64,000 bases of DNA from Mycobacterium sp. (GCF_019247635.1 NZ_JAFBAR010000090.1:1-64000), one strand, 5' to 3'. Shown: positions 51,391-61,150, counted from the first letter of the stretch. The notes: a model not told the origin generated them from the sequence alone. Numbers and translations are program-made.

Positions 51391-53499
51391 GTGCCGATTC
51401 GATGGAACGTGCCGCACCACGCGGCCGCGTTGGAGCAGGTGGATCTGGCACTGGATGAGCCGGCCCGCAGCGGTGCCGTCGTACTCGGGTCCGACGGCGG
51501 CGGCAAATCGACGTTGGCCCGGTTGGCCGCCGAGCACTTCGCCAGGCGGCACCCGAATGCGCTCACCCGCTGGGTCATCGGCACCCCGACCGAACGCGTG
51601 GTGCCGTTCGGGGCGTTCGGTCACCTGGTGGAAATCGCCGACCTCGGCAAGCCGGCCGCACTGTTGCGGGCGGCCAGGTCATCGCTGGGGGGCGAGGAGC
51701 TGTTGCTCGTCGTCGACGAGGCGCACGACCTCGACCTGCTGTCGGCCACGCTGGTGTACCAGATCGCGCTGGCGGGCACGGTCCGGATGATCGTCACCGC
51801 CCGTCCCGACACCGCCCCCGAGGCCATCGCCGCGCTGTGGGCCGACGACCTGCTGCAGCGGATCGACATCGAAGCCCCCGGCGGGGCAACGGGGCCAGAC
51901 GTCGACGAGTTCATCGCGGAGTTGCCGGCGGCCGCGCGGTCGGTGCTGGAGTATCTGACCGTCTTGGAGCCGCTGTCGGTGGCCGATCTCGCCACGCTCG
52001 CCGGCGACGGCGCGGTCGACGAGGCCGTCGAGTGGGGTGCCGCGGAAACGCGGGTGCGGGGCGGGCGCCCGGACGATCCGGTGGTGTACACCGCGCACCC
52101 GCTGTTCGCGCAGCGAGCGCTTGCCGCCGTGGGTGCCGAGGGCCTGCGGCAACGACGGACCGATCTGGTCGGGTTGCTGTCGCAACATCCGTTGGACCAC
52201 CTCAGCGACCGATTGCGGCTGGCCTCGCTGGCGCTGGACAGCGCGGCCCCGCAACCGGTGGACGAGGTCGTCGATGCCGCGCAGCAGGCGCTGCGCCTGG
52301 GCGACATGTTGCTCGCCGAGCGGTTGGCGCGCACGGCCGTGGATCGATCGGGCGGACTGGAGGCGCGGCTGGCCCTGGGGTACGCGCTGGCCTGGCAGGG
52401 CCGCGGCCGCGAGGCCGGCGCAGTGTTGGCCGCGGTCGATCCCGCCGACTTGTCGGAGACCGAGTTGATGTCGTGGGCGGTGCCGCGCGCGGCAAACCAG
52501 TTCTGGATGCTCGGCGAGCCCGAGCGGGCCACGGCGTTCCTGCAGACCACCCGCAACCGGGTCACCGAACCGACGGCACGGATCACGCTGGATGCGCTGA
52601 CCGCCACGTTCGCGATGAATGCCGGAAACCTGCAGCGCGCAATCACCTTGGCCACCGAGGTGCTTTCCGGGCCGCCCGCCGGTGACATGGCCGTGGCCTG
52701 GGCGGCCAGCGCGGCCGCGTTGTGCTCGGCGCGGATGGGCCGCTTCGACGATGTCGAGCGGTTTGCCGAGCGGGCCTCGACCGCCGAGCATCCGGGGCTG
52801 CTGCGGTTCACGGTCGGCCTGGGTCAGATCACGTCGCTGCTGATGGCCGGCGAGGTCGATCAGGCGCGGGCCATGGCCCAACGGTTCACCGACTTCGCCG
52901 AGCTGCAGCAGCCCGGCCGGGCCATCGGCGAAGTCCTGCTGGCGAAGGTGTTGATCGTCAAGGGCCAATTCGACTCCGCGGCATCGATGTTGGAGCCGGC
53001 GGCGGCCGCCTTGGAACGCACCGGATACTCCTGGGGCCCGCTGTCGTTGACGCTGTTGGCGACCGCACTGGCGCAGCGGGGAGAAATCGCCGAGTCGGCA
53101 AAAGCGTTGCGGCGCGCGGAGACCCGGCACGGGACGAAGTCGGCACTGTTCGCCCCCGAGCTCGGCCTGGCGCGCGCCTGGACCAGAGCAACGGCCCGGG
53201 ACGCGACGGGGGCCGTGACGGCGGCACGGGAAGCGGCCCGGACGGCAGAGCGTGCCAACCAGTCCGCGGTGGCCCTGTGCGCCTGGCACGACGCCGTTCG
53301 CCTGGGTGATCTGCGCGCGGTGGAGCCGGTGACCCGGCTCGCCGCCGAAATCGACTGTGCTATAGGCCATATCATGGCCGCCCACGCCCGGGCGTTGGTC
53401 GACGGTGATCACGCAGGCCTAAAGGCTGTGTCCGACGAGCTGGCGGCCGTCGGGATGGCCCCCGCTGCCGCCGACGCCGCCGCACAAGCGCAGCGATAA
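51391..53499 (+). CDS. STAND-like ATPase with TPR-type repeats, lacking a DNA-binding domain (Rv1204c-like)
   Basis: A 702-residue protein resembling the ATPase and sensor part of LuxR-type regulators. Walker A GSDGGGKST near residue 33-41, Walker B ELLLVVDEAHDLDLLSATLVYQ near 104, VRMIVTARPD, then a small winged domain (VLEYLTVLEPLSVADLATLAGDGAVDEAVEWG) and tandem helical repeats to the end. The C-terminus stops at VSDELAAVGMAPAAADAAAQAQR without a helix-turn-helix, so it probably acts by binding proteins. The M. tuberculosis homologue is recalled as about 560 residues, so length differs. Divergent from the LOG gene. Confidence 0.8.
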   Translation: MPIRWNVPHHAAALEQVDLALDEPARSGAVVLGSDGGGKSTLARLAAEHFARRHPNALTRWVIGTPTERVVPFGAFGHLVEIADLGKPAALLRAARSSLGGEELLLVVDEAHDLDLLSATLVYQIALAGTVRMIVTARPDTAPEAIAALWADDLLQRIDIEAPGGATGPDVDEFIAELPAAARSVLEYLTVLEPLSVADLATLAGDGAVDEAVEWGAAETRVRGGRPDDPVVYTAHPLFAQRALAAVGAEGLRQRRTDLVGLLSQHPLDHLSDRLRLASLALDSAAPQPVDEVVDAAQQALRLGDMLLAERLARTAVDRSGGLEARLALGYALAWQGRGREAGAVLAAVDPADLSETELMSWAVPRAANQFWMLGEPERATAFLQTTRNRVTEPTARITLDALTATFAMNAGNLQRAITLATEVLSGPPAGDMAVAWAASAAALCSARMGRFDDVERFAERASTAEHPGLLRFTVGLGQITSLLMAGEVDQARAMAQRFTDFAELQQPGRAIGEVLLAKVLIVKGQFDSAASMLEPAAAALERTGYSWGPLSLTLLATALAQRGEIAESAKALRRAETRHGTKSALFAPELGLARAWTRATARDATGAVTAAREAARTAERANQSAVALCAWHDAVRLGDLRAVEPVTRLAAEIDCAIGHIMAAHARALVDGDHAGLKAVSDELAAVGMAPAAADAAAQAQR

Positions 53500-53559
53500 C
53501 CTCTGGCCGAGCGAGCTATCCGGGCACCGTGGGTAAACCGTGACCCAATTGTGTTGGCG

Positions 53560-53581
53560 CAGTGACTCGCACACATCACTG
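53560..53581 (+). promoter_or_regulatory. dyad upstream of the GH5 gene
   Basis: CAGTGA and TCACTG are inverse complements 10 bases apart, centred about 46 bases before the ATG. A wider GGGTAA/TTACCC pair (53531-53536 and 53582-53587) brackets it. Likely regulator site; none identified. Confidence 0.35.
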
Positions 53582-53616
53582 TTACCCAAAGTGATTTTCC
53601 CCGCGTTGGAGGCAGC

Positions 53617-55104
53617 ATGCGTGTCCGACCCTCGGGATTGGTCCGCCTGGTTGCGGCCGTCCTGATGGTTGCCGCGCTGAGCACCGACGCGCCGTCCACC
53701 GCCCGCGCGGCGCCCACGGCCGGGCCGACGCTGCCGCTGGGCCACGCCGGTCGATGGATGACGGACGCCGCCGGTCGCGCGGTCGTGCTGCACGGACTCA
53801 ACCAGGTGTACAAGGTGCCGCCGTACCTGCCCTCTGCCGACGGGTTCGGCGACGACGACGCGACTTTCCTTGCCGCCAATGGTTTCAACGCGATGCGGGT
53901 GGGCGTCATCTGGGCGGCCGTGGAGCCGCAACCGGGCAGCTACGACGACAACTACCTGGCCGGAATCGCACAGACCGTCCAGACGCTGGGCGCGCACGGT
54001 GTCCTCAGCCTGCTCGACTTTCATCAGGACCTGTACAACGAGGCGTTCCAGGGCGAGGGCGCACCGGCCTGGGCCGTGGCGAACAACGGGCTGCCCAATC
54101 CCCAATTAGGCTTTCCTGCAAACTATTTCGTCAACCCGGCCGAAGAGTATGCCTGGCATGCCTTGTGGCAGAACGCACCCGCGCCGGACGGGGCCGGACT
54201 GCAGGACCACTACGCCGGCGCCCTGGCACATGTCGCCGCCTACTTTCGTGGCAACCCCAACGTGTTTGGCTACGACGTGTTGAACGAGCCGTGGCCCGGC
54301 ATCGTCTGGGAACCGTGTGCCGATGTGGTTTTGGGCTGCCCACTTCTCGATGCGAGGATGACGGCCTTCTACAACCGCGTCGTGCCGGCGCTGCACGCCG
54401 CCGACCCGACCCCGCTGGCGTTCGTCGAGCCGAACACCCTGTTCGACGAGGGCATCCACACGGACCTGGGCCACGTGGCCGACCCCAATGCCGGTTTCTC
54501 GTTCCACGACTACTGCGCCGCCGAGGCCGAGCTGCACATCAACATCACGTGCCGTCTGGAAGACGGGGTCACACTGACCAACGCGAGCCTGTATTCGGAT
54601 TTAAACCGCGTCCCCGCGCTGTTGACGGAGTTCGGCGCCACCAACGACGGCAAAAACCTGGCCGAGGTCATGCGCCATGCCGACCGGCATCGCATGGGGT
54701 GGCTGGAGTGGGCCTACACCGGCAACGACAAGACGAGCTCGTCACCCACGGAGCAAGCCCTCGTCTACGACCCCAGCCAGCCGCCGGTCGGCGGGAACGT
54801 CAACACGGCCAAACTGGCTGTACTGGCCGCGCCGTATCCGCAGGTGGTCGGCGGCACGCCCAGGTACTGGTCGTTCTGGTCGGGCACGTTTCGGCTCTGC
54901 TATTCGACCGAGCGGCCTGATCACCAGGGCCGATTCGGCCCCGGCACCCAGACGGTGGTCTCGGTGCCGCCGATCGAGTACCCGAACGGCTACCAGGTGA
55001 CCGTCCGGGGCGGGCAGGTCGCGTCGGCGCCCGGAACGCCTCAGCTGATCGTCGTGGGCGATGGCAGCTCCGACACCGTCGACGTCACGGTGACGCCGGG
55101 CTAG
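53617..55104 (+). CDS. secreted GH5 glycoside hydrolase, endoglycoceramidase-like
   Basis: A 495-residue exported enzyme predicted to cleave a beta-glycosidic bond, by family resemblance that of glycolipids (endoglycosylceramidase). A signal peptide ends near ARAAP (residue 33). The GH5 barrel shows RAVVLHGLNQVYKVPP, MRVGVIWAAVEPQPGSYDDNYL, VLSLLDFHQDLYNEAF, the acid/base in YDVLNEPWPG (Glu 224), HDYC and the nucleophile in ALLTEFGATNDG (Glu 338). A C-terminal beta domain begins near 400. The ATG has a GGAGG site upstream. M. tuberculosis is recalled to lack a counterpart here, so it is an accessory gene for this lineage. Confidence 0.88.
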   Translation: MRVRPSGLVRLVAAVLMVAALSTDAPSTARAAPTAGPTLPLGHAGRWMTDAAGRAVVLHGLNQVYKVPPYLPSADGFGDDDATFLAANGFNAMRVGVIWAAVEPQPGSYDDNYLAGIAQTVQTLGAHGVLSLLDFHQDLYNEAFQGEGAPAWAVANNGLPNPQLGFPANYFVNPAEEYAWHALWQNAPAPDGAGLQDHYAGALAHVAAYFRGNPNVFGYDVLNEPWPGIVWEPCADVVLGCPLLDARMTAFYNRVVPALHAADPTPLAFVEPNTLFDEGIHTDLGHVADPNAGFSFHDYCAAEAELHINITCRLEDGVTLTNASLYSDLNRVPALLTEFGATNDGKNLAEVMRHADRHRMGWLEWAYTGNDKTSSSPTEQALVYDPSQPPVGGNVNTAKLAVLAAPYPQVVGGTPRYWSFWSGTFRLCYSTERPDHQGRFGPGTQTVVSVPPIEYPNGYQVTVRGGQVASAPGTPQLIVVGDGSSDTVDVTVTPG

Positions 55105-55153
55105 CCACCGGCGAGCGCAGGGCTAGCCCGGCGAGGCTAGCCACCGGCGAGCG
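55099..55153. repeat. 19-bp direct repeat after the GH5 gene
   Basis: GGCTAGCCACCGGCGAGCG occurs at 55099-55117 and again at 55135-55153. The first copy includes the stop codon of the GH5 gene; the second leads into the hairpin that follows. Confidence 0.65.
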
Positions 55154-55205
55154 TGCGTGTACGTACGGTGGCGCGCCGCAAAACATGTACAACTGCGCAC
55201 GCTCG
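55148..55205. terminator. GAGCGTGCG-type hairpin downstream of the GH5 gene
   Basis: Ten-base arms CGAGCGTGCG (55148-55157) and CGCACGCTCG (55196-55205). The interior contains GCGCCGCAAAACATGTACA, close to the element at 24280-24339. Lies between the convergent GH5 and dapE genes. Confidence 0.5.
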
Positions 55206-55252
55206 GAGGCTGACGGCGCAGGCGGCCGCGGCGGTCACCAGGGTGGCTCGCC

Positions 55253-56317
55253 CTAGGTACTCAGGTACCGCCGCAACGTCTCCACCGCTTCGGTAATCCG
55301 CTTGACGGCCACCCGCTCGTCGCTGCGGTGCGCCAAATTCGGATCGCCCGGTCCATAGTTGACCGCCGGGATCCCGCGGGCGGCAAAGCGCGATACGTCC
55401 GTCCAGCCGTATTTGGCGCGGACCTGCCCGCCGGCGGCCTCAACCAGAGCCTTGGCGACGGGGGCCGACAGCCCGGGCAGCGCTCCCGCCGCGGCATCGG
55501 CCTGCTCAATCGACACGTCCAGCCCGTCGAACACCTCGTGCACGTGTTGCAGCGCCGCATCCGGCGACCGGTCCGGCGCAAAGCGGTAATTCACCGTCAC
55601 CGAGGCCGCGTCGGGAATCACGTTGCCAGCGACGCCACCATCCACGCGCACCGCCGACAAACCCTCGCGGTACTCACACCCGTCGATGTCGACGCGGCGA
55701 GCCTGATATCGGGCGAGCCGGTCCAGCACGGCACCCAGCTTGTGAATTGCGTTGTCGCCCAACCAGGATCGCGCCGAATGCGCCCGTGTTCCAGAAGCGC
55801 TGACCAGCACCCGCAACGTGCCCTGACAGCCGGCCTCGATGAAGCCGGCGGTCGGCTCGCCCAGAATGGCGACATCGGCCACCAGCCAGTCTGGGAGCTC
55901 GCGCTCGATGCGCCCCAAACCGTTTGCCGCCGAATCGATTTCCTCGCAGTCATAGAAGACCAGCGTCAGGTCGTGTGCCGGTTCGGCGACCGTCGCCGCC
56001 AGGTGCAGGAAGACGGCGTCGCCGGCCTTCATGTCCGAGGTGCCGCAGCCGTACAACTCGTCGCCCGCACGGCGGCTGGGCAGGTTGCCGGCCGCCGGCA
56101 CGGTGTCCAAATGCCCGGCCAGCAGCACCCGCGTCGGCCGGCGCAACTGAGTGCGCGCCAACACGGCGTTGCCGTTGCGAACGATCTCGAATCCCGACGT
56201 CTGGGCGCGCAGCGCGGTCTCCACCTCGCTCGCGATGCGGCCCTCGGCACGCGACTCGCTGGGGATGTCGACCAGCGCGGCGGTCAGCTCGATCGGATCC
56301 GCACGCAAGTCCAGCAC
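55253..56317 (-). CDS. dapE: succinyl-diaminopimelate desuccinylase
   Basis: Zinc enzyme of the succinylase route to diaminopimelate and lysine. The 354-residue M20 peptidase-fold protein has [10 protein letters not shown] (metal His, catalytic Asp), [16 protein letters not shown] (bridging Asp), FYDCEEIDS (catalytic Glu pair), [25 protein letters not shown] and [22 protein letters not shown]. The GTG at 56317 gives the exact M. tuberculosis length; the frame is open upstream but non-coding. Divergent from dapD, the preceding enzyme's gene. Confidence 0.95.
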   Translation of the reverse strand: MLDLRADPIELTAALVDIPSESRAEGRIASEVETALRAQTSGFEIVRNGNAVLARTQLRRPTRVLLAGHLDTVPAAGNLPSRRAGDELYGCGTSDMKAGDAVFLHLAATVAEPAHDLTLVFYDCEEIDSAANGLGRIERELPDWLVADVAILGEPTAGFIEAGCQGTLRVLVSASGTRAHSARSWLGDNAIHKLGAVLDRLARYQARRVDIDGCEYREGLSAVRVDGGVAGNVIPDAASVTVNYRFAPDRSPDAALQHVHEVFDGLDVSIEQADAAAGALPGLSAPVAKALVEAAGGQVRAKYGWTDVSRFAARGIPAVNYGPGDPNLAHRSDERVAVKRITEAVETLRRYLST

Positions 56318-56332
56318 CGCTCCATTGTGCCC

Positions 56333-56384
56333 AGCAGACGCAAAAGCACCATTCTGGTCGGCGCGTCGGGGGCTTTTGTGTCTG
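56333..56384. repeat. imperfect hairpin sharing an arm with the 42992 hairpin
   Basis: AGCAGACGCAAAAGCACC at 56333-56350 is identical to bases 42994-43011. Here it pairs with GCTTTTGTGTCTG at 56372-56384 (one mismatch over 13). It lies between divergent dapE and dapD, not after a gene, so it is not an ordinary terminator. Confidence 0.55.
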
Positions 56385-56398
56385 TTCGGCGGCACAAG

Positions 56399-56404
56399 TA
56401 ACCT
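56399..56404 (+). promoter_or_regulatory. candidate leaderless -10 for dapD
   Basis: TAACCT fits TANNNT and ends 7 bases before the GTG at 56412; no ribosome site lies between. Confidence 0.45.
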
Positions 56405-56411
56405 GACCGCC

Positions 56412-57362
56412 GTGACTGGAGCAGGCGCGGCAGGCGTTGGGTTGGCGACTATCGCCTCCGACGGATCGATCCTCGACACGTGGTTTCCCGCACCGGAACT
56501 GACCGACTCGGGCAAAACCCTCACATCGCGACTGGCGATGTCCGACGTCCCCCCCGAACTGTCGGCTCTGATCGGACGCGACGACGACCGCGGCACCGAG
56601 ACCATCGCGGTACGCACGGTCATCGGCTCGCTGGACGATGTCGCCGCCGACGCGCACGACGCCTACCTACGCTTGCATTTGCTCTCGCATCGCTTGGTGG
56701 CGCCGCACGGACTGAACGCCGGCGGCTTGTTCGGGGTATTGACCAATGTGATCTGGACTAATCGCGGGCCCTGCGCCATCGAAGGTTTCGAGGCGGTCCG
56801 CGCCCGTCTGCGCCGGCATGGCCCGGTGACCGTATATGGCGTCGACAAGTTCCCGCGAATGGTCGACTACGTCCTGCCGACCGGGGTCCGCATCGCCGAC
56901 GCCGACCGGGTGCGGCTGGGTGCCCACCTCGCGCCGGGCACCACCGTCATGCACGAGGGTTTCGTCAACTACAACGCCGGCACCCTGGGCGCGTCGATGG
57001 TCGAAGGCCGCATCTCCGCCGGCGTGGTGGTCGGCGACGGCTCCGACGTCGGTGGTGGGGCATCGATCATGGGAACGCTGTCCGGCGGTGGGACGGAGAT
57101 CGTTTCGATCGGCAAGCGGTGTCTGCTGGGGGCCAACGCCGGGTTGGGCATCTCGCTGGGCGACGACTGTGTGGTCGAGGCCGGCCTGTATGTCACCGCG
57201 GGCACAAAGGTCAGCATGCCCGACGGCAGGTCGGTCAAGGCGCGCGAACTCTCCGGCGCCAACAACCTTCTGTTCCGGCGCAATTCGCTGACCGGGGCGG
57301 TCGAGGTGGCATCCCGCGACGGCCGGGGCATCGTGCTTAACGAGGAACTGCACGCCAACTAG
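56412..57362 (+). CDS. dapD: tetrahydrodipicolinate N-succinyltransferase
   Basis: Transfers succinyl from succinyl-CoA to tetrahydrodipicolinate in diaminopimelate synthesis. The 316-residue trimeric enzyme has an N-terminal alpha/beta domain and a left-handed beta-helix ([80 protein letters not shown]). GTG 56412 gives the M. tuberculosis start and length; the frame is open upstream through dapE. Its stop overlaps the convergent MFS stop by 4 bases. Confidence 0.96.
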   Translation: MTGAGAAGVGLATIASDGSILDTWFPAPELTDSGKTLTSRLAMSDVPPELSALIGRDDDRGTETIAVRTVIGSLDDVAADAHDAYLRLHLLSHRLVAPHGLNAGGLFGVLTNVIWTNRGPCAIEGFEAVRARLRRHGPVTVYGVDKFPRMVDYVLPTGVRIADADRVRLGAHLAPGTTVMHEGFVNYNAGTLGASMVEGRISAGVVVGDGSDVGGGASIMGTLSGGGTEIVSIGKRCLLGANAGLGISLGDDCVVEAGLYVTAGTKVSMPDGRSVKARELSGANNLLFRRNSLTGAVEVASRDGRGIVLNEELHAN

Positions 57363-58690
57363 CGAGCGCCGATCGCAGTGCCGTAGGTCTCGGGCAGCAG
57401 GTACGTGCACACCAGGCTGACCGCCACCAGGCTCGCCAGCATCAGGCTGACCGCCCAGACGCCGTAGGTCGCCAGCAGGGTGCCGGCGATCATCGGCGGC
57501 ACGGCGCCGCCGGCGATGCCGCCGAGGTTGACCGCCAGCGCCGAGCCGGTGTAGCGGTATCGGGTGGCGAACAGTTCCGGGATAAACGACGCCGTGGGCC
57601 CCGAACCGATCCCGACGACGGCGTAGACGCCGACGATCGCCACCGCGTACCCGACGGGGTGCCCGGTGCCGATCAACGGCATCACCAGCATCGACCACGG
57701 CAGACACGCGGCAAACCCGATCAACATCATCCGGCGCCGCCCGACCCGGTCGCACAGCGTGGCCGAGGTCGCGACGGACGCGACGCTTGCCAGCCCGCCC
57801 AGCACACCGATGGACAAGATGAAGTTGCGCGAATATCCGAGGTGATGATGCGCGTAGCCGGGCAGGAAGGTGCTGGCCATGTACACGAGCCCGAAGCAGG
57901 TCAAGACGCTCCCGGCGGCCAGGACGACTTCGCGGCGCTGTAGACGCAGCACCTCGGACACCGGCGCGTCGGGCACCAGGTTGCGGGCCCTTTCCGCGGC
58001 GAAAACCGGAGTTTCTTCGATGTTGAGCCGCACGTAGAGGGCGATCACGATCAGCGCGGCGCTGATCAGGAAAGGAACGCGCCAGCCCCACTCCATGAAG
58101 GCGGGGCTGCTCTCCCCGATCGTCCAGTTCACGCCCAGGAAGGTCAGGCCACACAGCATCGTCGCCGTGCCGCCGCCGATGAGGGTGAACATGCCGAACC
58201 GGCCGCGCTTGCCGGGCGGTGCGGATTCGGCACTCAGCAGCGCTGACCCGGCCCATTCGCCGCCGACGGCAAACCCTTGCAGCAGCCGCAGCGCGGTCAG
58301 CAGCACCGGCGCAATCGCGCCGACGGCCGCGGTGGTGGGGACCAGGCCCACGCACACGGTGGAAAAGGCCATGATCAGCAATGTCGCGATCAGAGTCTTC
58401 TTGCGGCCCAGCCGGTCCCCGTAATACCCGAAGACTGCCGCGCCCACCGGGCGGGCCACAAACGCTGCGGCGAAGGTCCCCATCGAGGCGATGGTGGCTA
58501 TCCCAGGGCCGAGGTGCGGAAAGAACACGGCGGGAAACACCAGCGCGGCGGCGGTGCCGTAGATGAGGAAGTCGTAGAACTCGATCGCCGAGCCGACGTA
58601 ACAGGCCAGCGCCACCCGCCTCATCGGGGTGGGCGTGGGCTCAGCTTCCCGCGTTACCAGGGAGCCAGCTGGGCGCTGCTGCGTCGACAC
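57359..58690 (-). CDS. MFS metabolite:H+ symporter (Rv1200-like)
   Basis: A 443-residue inner-membrane transporter of the metabolite/H+ symporter (sugar-porter-like) family; substrate unknown, perhaps an organic acid. Twelve helices are visible. Signatures: [16 protein letters not shown] in helix 1, [14 protein letters not shown] in the 2-3 loop, [20 protein letters not shown] and [12 protein letters not shown] in the 8-9 loop. The GTG at 58690 ([10 protein letters not shown]) is chosen over an upstream start because the upstream part runs into the hairpin at 58754. Convergent with dapD. Confidence 0.92.
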   Translation of the reverse strand: MSTQQRPAGSLVTREAEPTPTPMRRVALACYVGSAIEFYDFLIYGTAAALVFPAVFFPHLGPGIATIASMGTFAAAFVARPVGAAVFGYYGDRLGRKKTLIATLLIMAFSTVCVGLVPTTAAVGAIAPVLLTALRLLQGFAVGGEWAGSALLSAESAPPGKRGRFGMFTLIGGGTATMLCGLTFLGVNWTIGESSPAFMEWGWRVPFLISAALIVIALYVRLNIEETPVFAAERARNLVPDAPVSEVLRLQRREVVLAAGSVLTCFGLVYMASTFLPGYAHHHLGYSRNFILSIGVLGGLASVASVATSATLCDRVGRRRMMLIGFAACLPWSMLVMPLIGTGHPVGYAVAIVGVYAVVGIGSGPTASFIPELFATRYRYTGSALAVNLGGIAGGAVPPMIAGTLLATYGVWAVSLMLASLVAVSLVCTYLLPETYGTAIGAR

Positions 58691-58753
58691 GATGACGAGG
58701 GTAGGTGAAGGTGCGCGGTACCGCTCGTCAGAAACGCTGGCGCCCCCCGGTTT

Positions 58754-58815
58754 CGCGAGCGTGCGTGTTTGCACAGTGACACGCCGCTTACCGTGGCATT
58801 CTGCGCACGCTCGCG
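58754..58815. terminator. GAGCGTGCG-type hairpin downstream of fadD36
   Basis: Twelve-base arms CGCGAGCGTGCG (58754-58765) and CGCACGCTCGCG (58804-58815) around an interior with ACACGCCGC, the third copy of the family. It lies just beyond the fadD36 stop and before the MFS start, both on the minus strand. Confidence 0.5.
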
Positions 58816-58824
58816 ACCGAAAAA

Positions 58825-60240
58825 CTAGGCCTCGGACAGTAACTGCTTCTTGAGGACCTTGCCCATCGCGTTGCGTGGCAGCGCGTCCACGACCCGCACC
58901 TCGCGCGGTCGCTTGTGCACCGAAAGCTGTTGAGCGACATACTGAATCAGATCATCCGGATCGGCCGAGCCGACCACGAAGGCGACGATCCGTTGGCCCA
59001 GATCCTGATCGGGCAGCCCGACGACGGCCACCTCGTCCACGCCGGGATGCCCCAGCAGCGCCGTCTCGATTTCGCCCGCGCCGATCCGGTATCCGCCGGA
59101 CTTGATCAGGTCGACGGACTCGCGCCCGACGATGCGATGCATCCCGGTACCGTCGACGACCGCGACGTCGCCGGTGCGGTACCACCCGTCGGTGGTGAAC
59201 GCCTCGGCGGTTGCCTCCGGCCAGTTCAGGTAGCCGTCGAAGAGCATCGGGCCCCGAACGTGAAGTTTCCCAACGGTTTCAGCGTCGTGCGCGACGTCGT
59301 CGCCGGCGTCGTCGACGAGTCTGGTCTGCACGCCGGCCACCGGCAGTCCCACCCAGCCGGCCCGACGCTCACCGTCGGCGCGGGTGGACAGCGTGATCAA
59401 TGATTCGGTGCTGCCGTATCTTTCGACGGGCCGGTGTCCAGTGAGCCGCTCGAGCCGGTCGAACACCGGCACCGGAAGCCCGGCGCTGCCCGAGACCAGC
59501 AGCCGTGCCGGCCGAAGCGCCTCGGCCGCGGCCTGGTCGGACACCAACCGCGACCACACCGTCGGCACCCCGAAATACAGTGTTCCGCCCTGGGCCGTCC
59601 CGGCCAGCGCGTAGCCGGCCGGCGTCGGTTTTCCGGTGTGCACGAAGCGATTTCCCCGTCGCAGCGACCCGAGCAGACCCAGCACCAGCCCGTGCACGTG
59701 GAACAGCGGTAGCCCGTGCACCAGCACGTCATCGGCGGTCCACTGCCAGGCTTCGGCCAGCGCGTCGAGGTCGGCGGCGATTGCTTGCCGGCTCAGCTGT
59801 ACGCCTTTGGGCAGGCCGGTGGTGCCCGAGGTGTAGATCACCATGGCCGGGACCTCCGGTGGCGGCTCGGCGTACCGGTGCCAGGACCGGGCGTGCAACC
59901 GAACGGGGATGTGCGGCAGCCCTTCCGCCTCATCGGGGACGGGTCCGAGCCAGGCCTGCACTCCCGAATCGGTGAGCATGTGCCGGCGTTCGGCGACGCC
60001 GACGTCGGCGGGCACTGGGACGAAGGGCACGCCGGCGATCAGGCAGCCCGTGATCGCGAGCACCGTCGCCGCCGTCGGCGTCGCCAGCACGGCGACACGG
60101 CGCGCGCCGGCGACCCGCTCGGCCACCGATGTCGCGGCGCCCACGAGGTCGCTGCGGCTTAGCGTCACGCCGTCGATGCGCACCGCGTCGGCGATGTCTT
60201 CGGCGGTCGCGGCCGACGGATTCAGCGAGGCCAGCAGCAC
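58825..60240 (-). CDS. fadD36: acyl-CoA ligase FadD36
   Basis: ATP-dependent ligase predicted to make an acyl-CoA; its short N-terminus resembles malonyl-CoA-type synthetases. The 471-residue ANL enzyme has VIYTSGTTGLPKGVQLSRQAI, HGLPLFHVHGL, VERYGSTESLITLS, WYRTGDVAVVDGTGMHRIVGRESVDLIKSGGYRIGAGEIE and the catalytic Lys near the end in PRNAMGKVLKKQLL. In M. tuberculosis IS1081, esxKL and PE13-PPE18 lie between it and the Rv1200 homologue; here the two are adjacent. Starts one base after the hydrolase stop. Confidence 0.94.
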   Translation of the reverse strand: MLLASLNPSAATAEDIADAVRIDGVTLSRSDLVGAATSVAERVAGARRVAVLATPTAATVLAITGCLIAGVPFVPVPADVGVAERRHMLTDSGVQAWLGPVPDEAEGLPHIPVRLHARSWHRYAEPPPEVPAMVIYTSGTTGLPKGVQLSRQAIAADLDALAEAWQWTADDVLVHGLPLFHVHGLVLGLLGSLRRGNRFVHTGKPTPAGYALAGTAQGGTLYFGVPTVWSRLVSDQAAAEALRPARLLVSGSAGLPVPVFDRLERLTGHRPVERYGSTESLITLSTRADGERRAGWVGLPVAGVQTRLVDDAGDDVAHDAETVGKLHVRGPMLFDGYLNWPEATAEAFTTDGWYRTGDVAVVDGTGMHRIVGRESVDLIKSGGYRIGAGEIETALLGHPGVDEVAVVGLPDQDLGQRIVAFVVGSADPDDLIQYVAQQLSVHKRPREVRVVDALPRNAMGKVLKKQLLSEA

Positions 60241-60241
60241 G

Positions 60242-61150
60242 TCAGCCCCGCTCGTCCCAAATCTTCGTCAAGGTGGACAGGATCTCCTCGCCGCGGCCCA
60301 GCCCGGCGAGATGACTCTCCTGCGGCAGGCGGGACAGCTCGGCGTCCGGCAGCCGGGAGACCACGTGCTCGCCGTGGGCGAACGGGATGATGTGGTCGTG
60401 ATCGCCGTGCCACCAGCGGACCGGGACCTTCACCTCGTCGAGCCGGAATCCCCAGTCGCGGGCGAACAGCATGATGTCGTTGAACGGCGCGGCCAGCTGC
60501 TTGCGGCTGCCGTTGAGGAGATCGTCCAAGAACATCGCCTTGAACTCGGGACGGGTCAGCAGATGCCGGTCGGCTTGCGGCGAGATCGCGGCGTATGCGT
60601 ACAGCGCGAGAGACGCAACCGGCCGAATCGACTGAACCAGCATGCTCGCGCCGATGCGCAGCGGGTTGCCCCCGAACTTCAGCAGCGGCGCGACCCGCAG
60701 GCCGAGGTTCATCGCTCCGCCGCTGATCGCGTCGGGACCTTGCGTCGGCGCCACGCCGCCAAGCACCCCGACCGTCGCCACCCGATCGGGCAACCGCGCC
60801 GCACACGCCAGGGCGTACGGACCGCCGCCGGACAGGCCGATGACCGCCATCCTGTCGATCCCGAGGGTCTCCGCGACGCTACGCAGATCGTCGGCGAAGG
60901 CGAGGATGTTCTCGTACCGATGCGGGGTCGACGAGCCGATTCCCGGCCTGTCCAGACCGATCAGACGGATGTTGTGCTCTTGGGCGTAGACCCTGGCCTC
61001 CGTCGGGATCTGGCGGCGGGCGCCGGGTGTGCCGTGCAGCCAGACGAACGCGCGCCCCTGCGGGGCACCGAACTCGGCGAAGCCGATCTGGCGGTCTTCA
61101 CCGACGGCGATGTTTCCTTCAAGCTTCGGACGGGCAATCGCGAGGACCAT
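60242..61150 (-). CDS. alpha/beta hydrolase (Rv1191-like)
   Basis: A 302-residue hydrolase, substrate unknown. Oxyanion region FVWLHGTPGARRQ, nucleophile elbow GLSGGGPYALACA (Ser), acid in WWHGDHDHIIPFAHG (Asp) and His in QESHLAGLGRGEEIL. The stop precedes fadD36 by one base, so hydrolase and ligase are likely translated from the same message. Could release an acyl group for reactivation by FadD36 (inference). Confidence 0.9.
   Translation of the reverse strand: MVLAIARPKLEGNIAVGEDRQIGFAEFGAPQGRAFVWLHGTPGARRQIPTEARVYAQEHNIRLIGLDRPGIGSSTPHRYENILAFADDLRSVAETLGIDRMAVIGLSGGGPYALACAARLPDRVATVGVLGGVAPTQGPDAISGGAMNLGLRVAPLLKFGGNPLRIGASMLVQSIRPVASLALYAYAAISPQADRHLLTRPEFKAMFLDDLLNGSRKQLAAPFNDIMLFARDWGFRLDEVKVPVRWWHGDHDHIIPFAHGEHVVSRLPDAELSRLPQESHLAGLGRGEEILSTLTKIWDERG

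Noticed and set aside
55128-56623. Upstream extension of dapE toward 56623
   Set aside because: The part before 56317 overlaps dapD in the opposite direction and the GTG at 56317 gives the known length.
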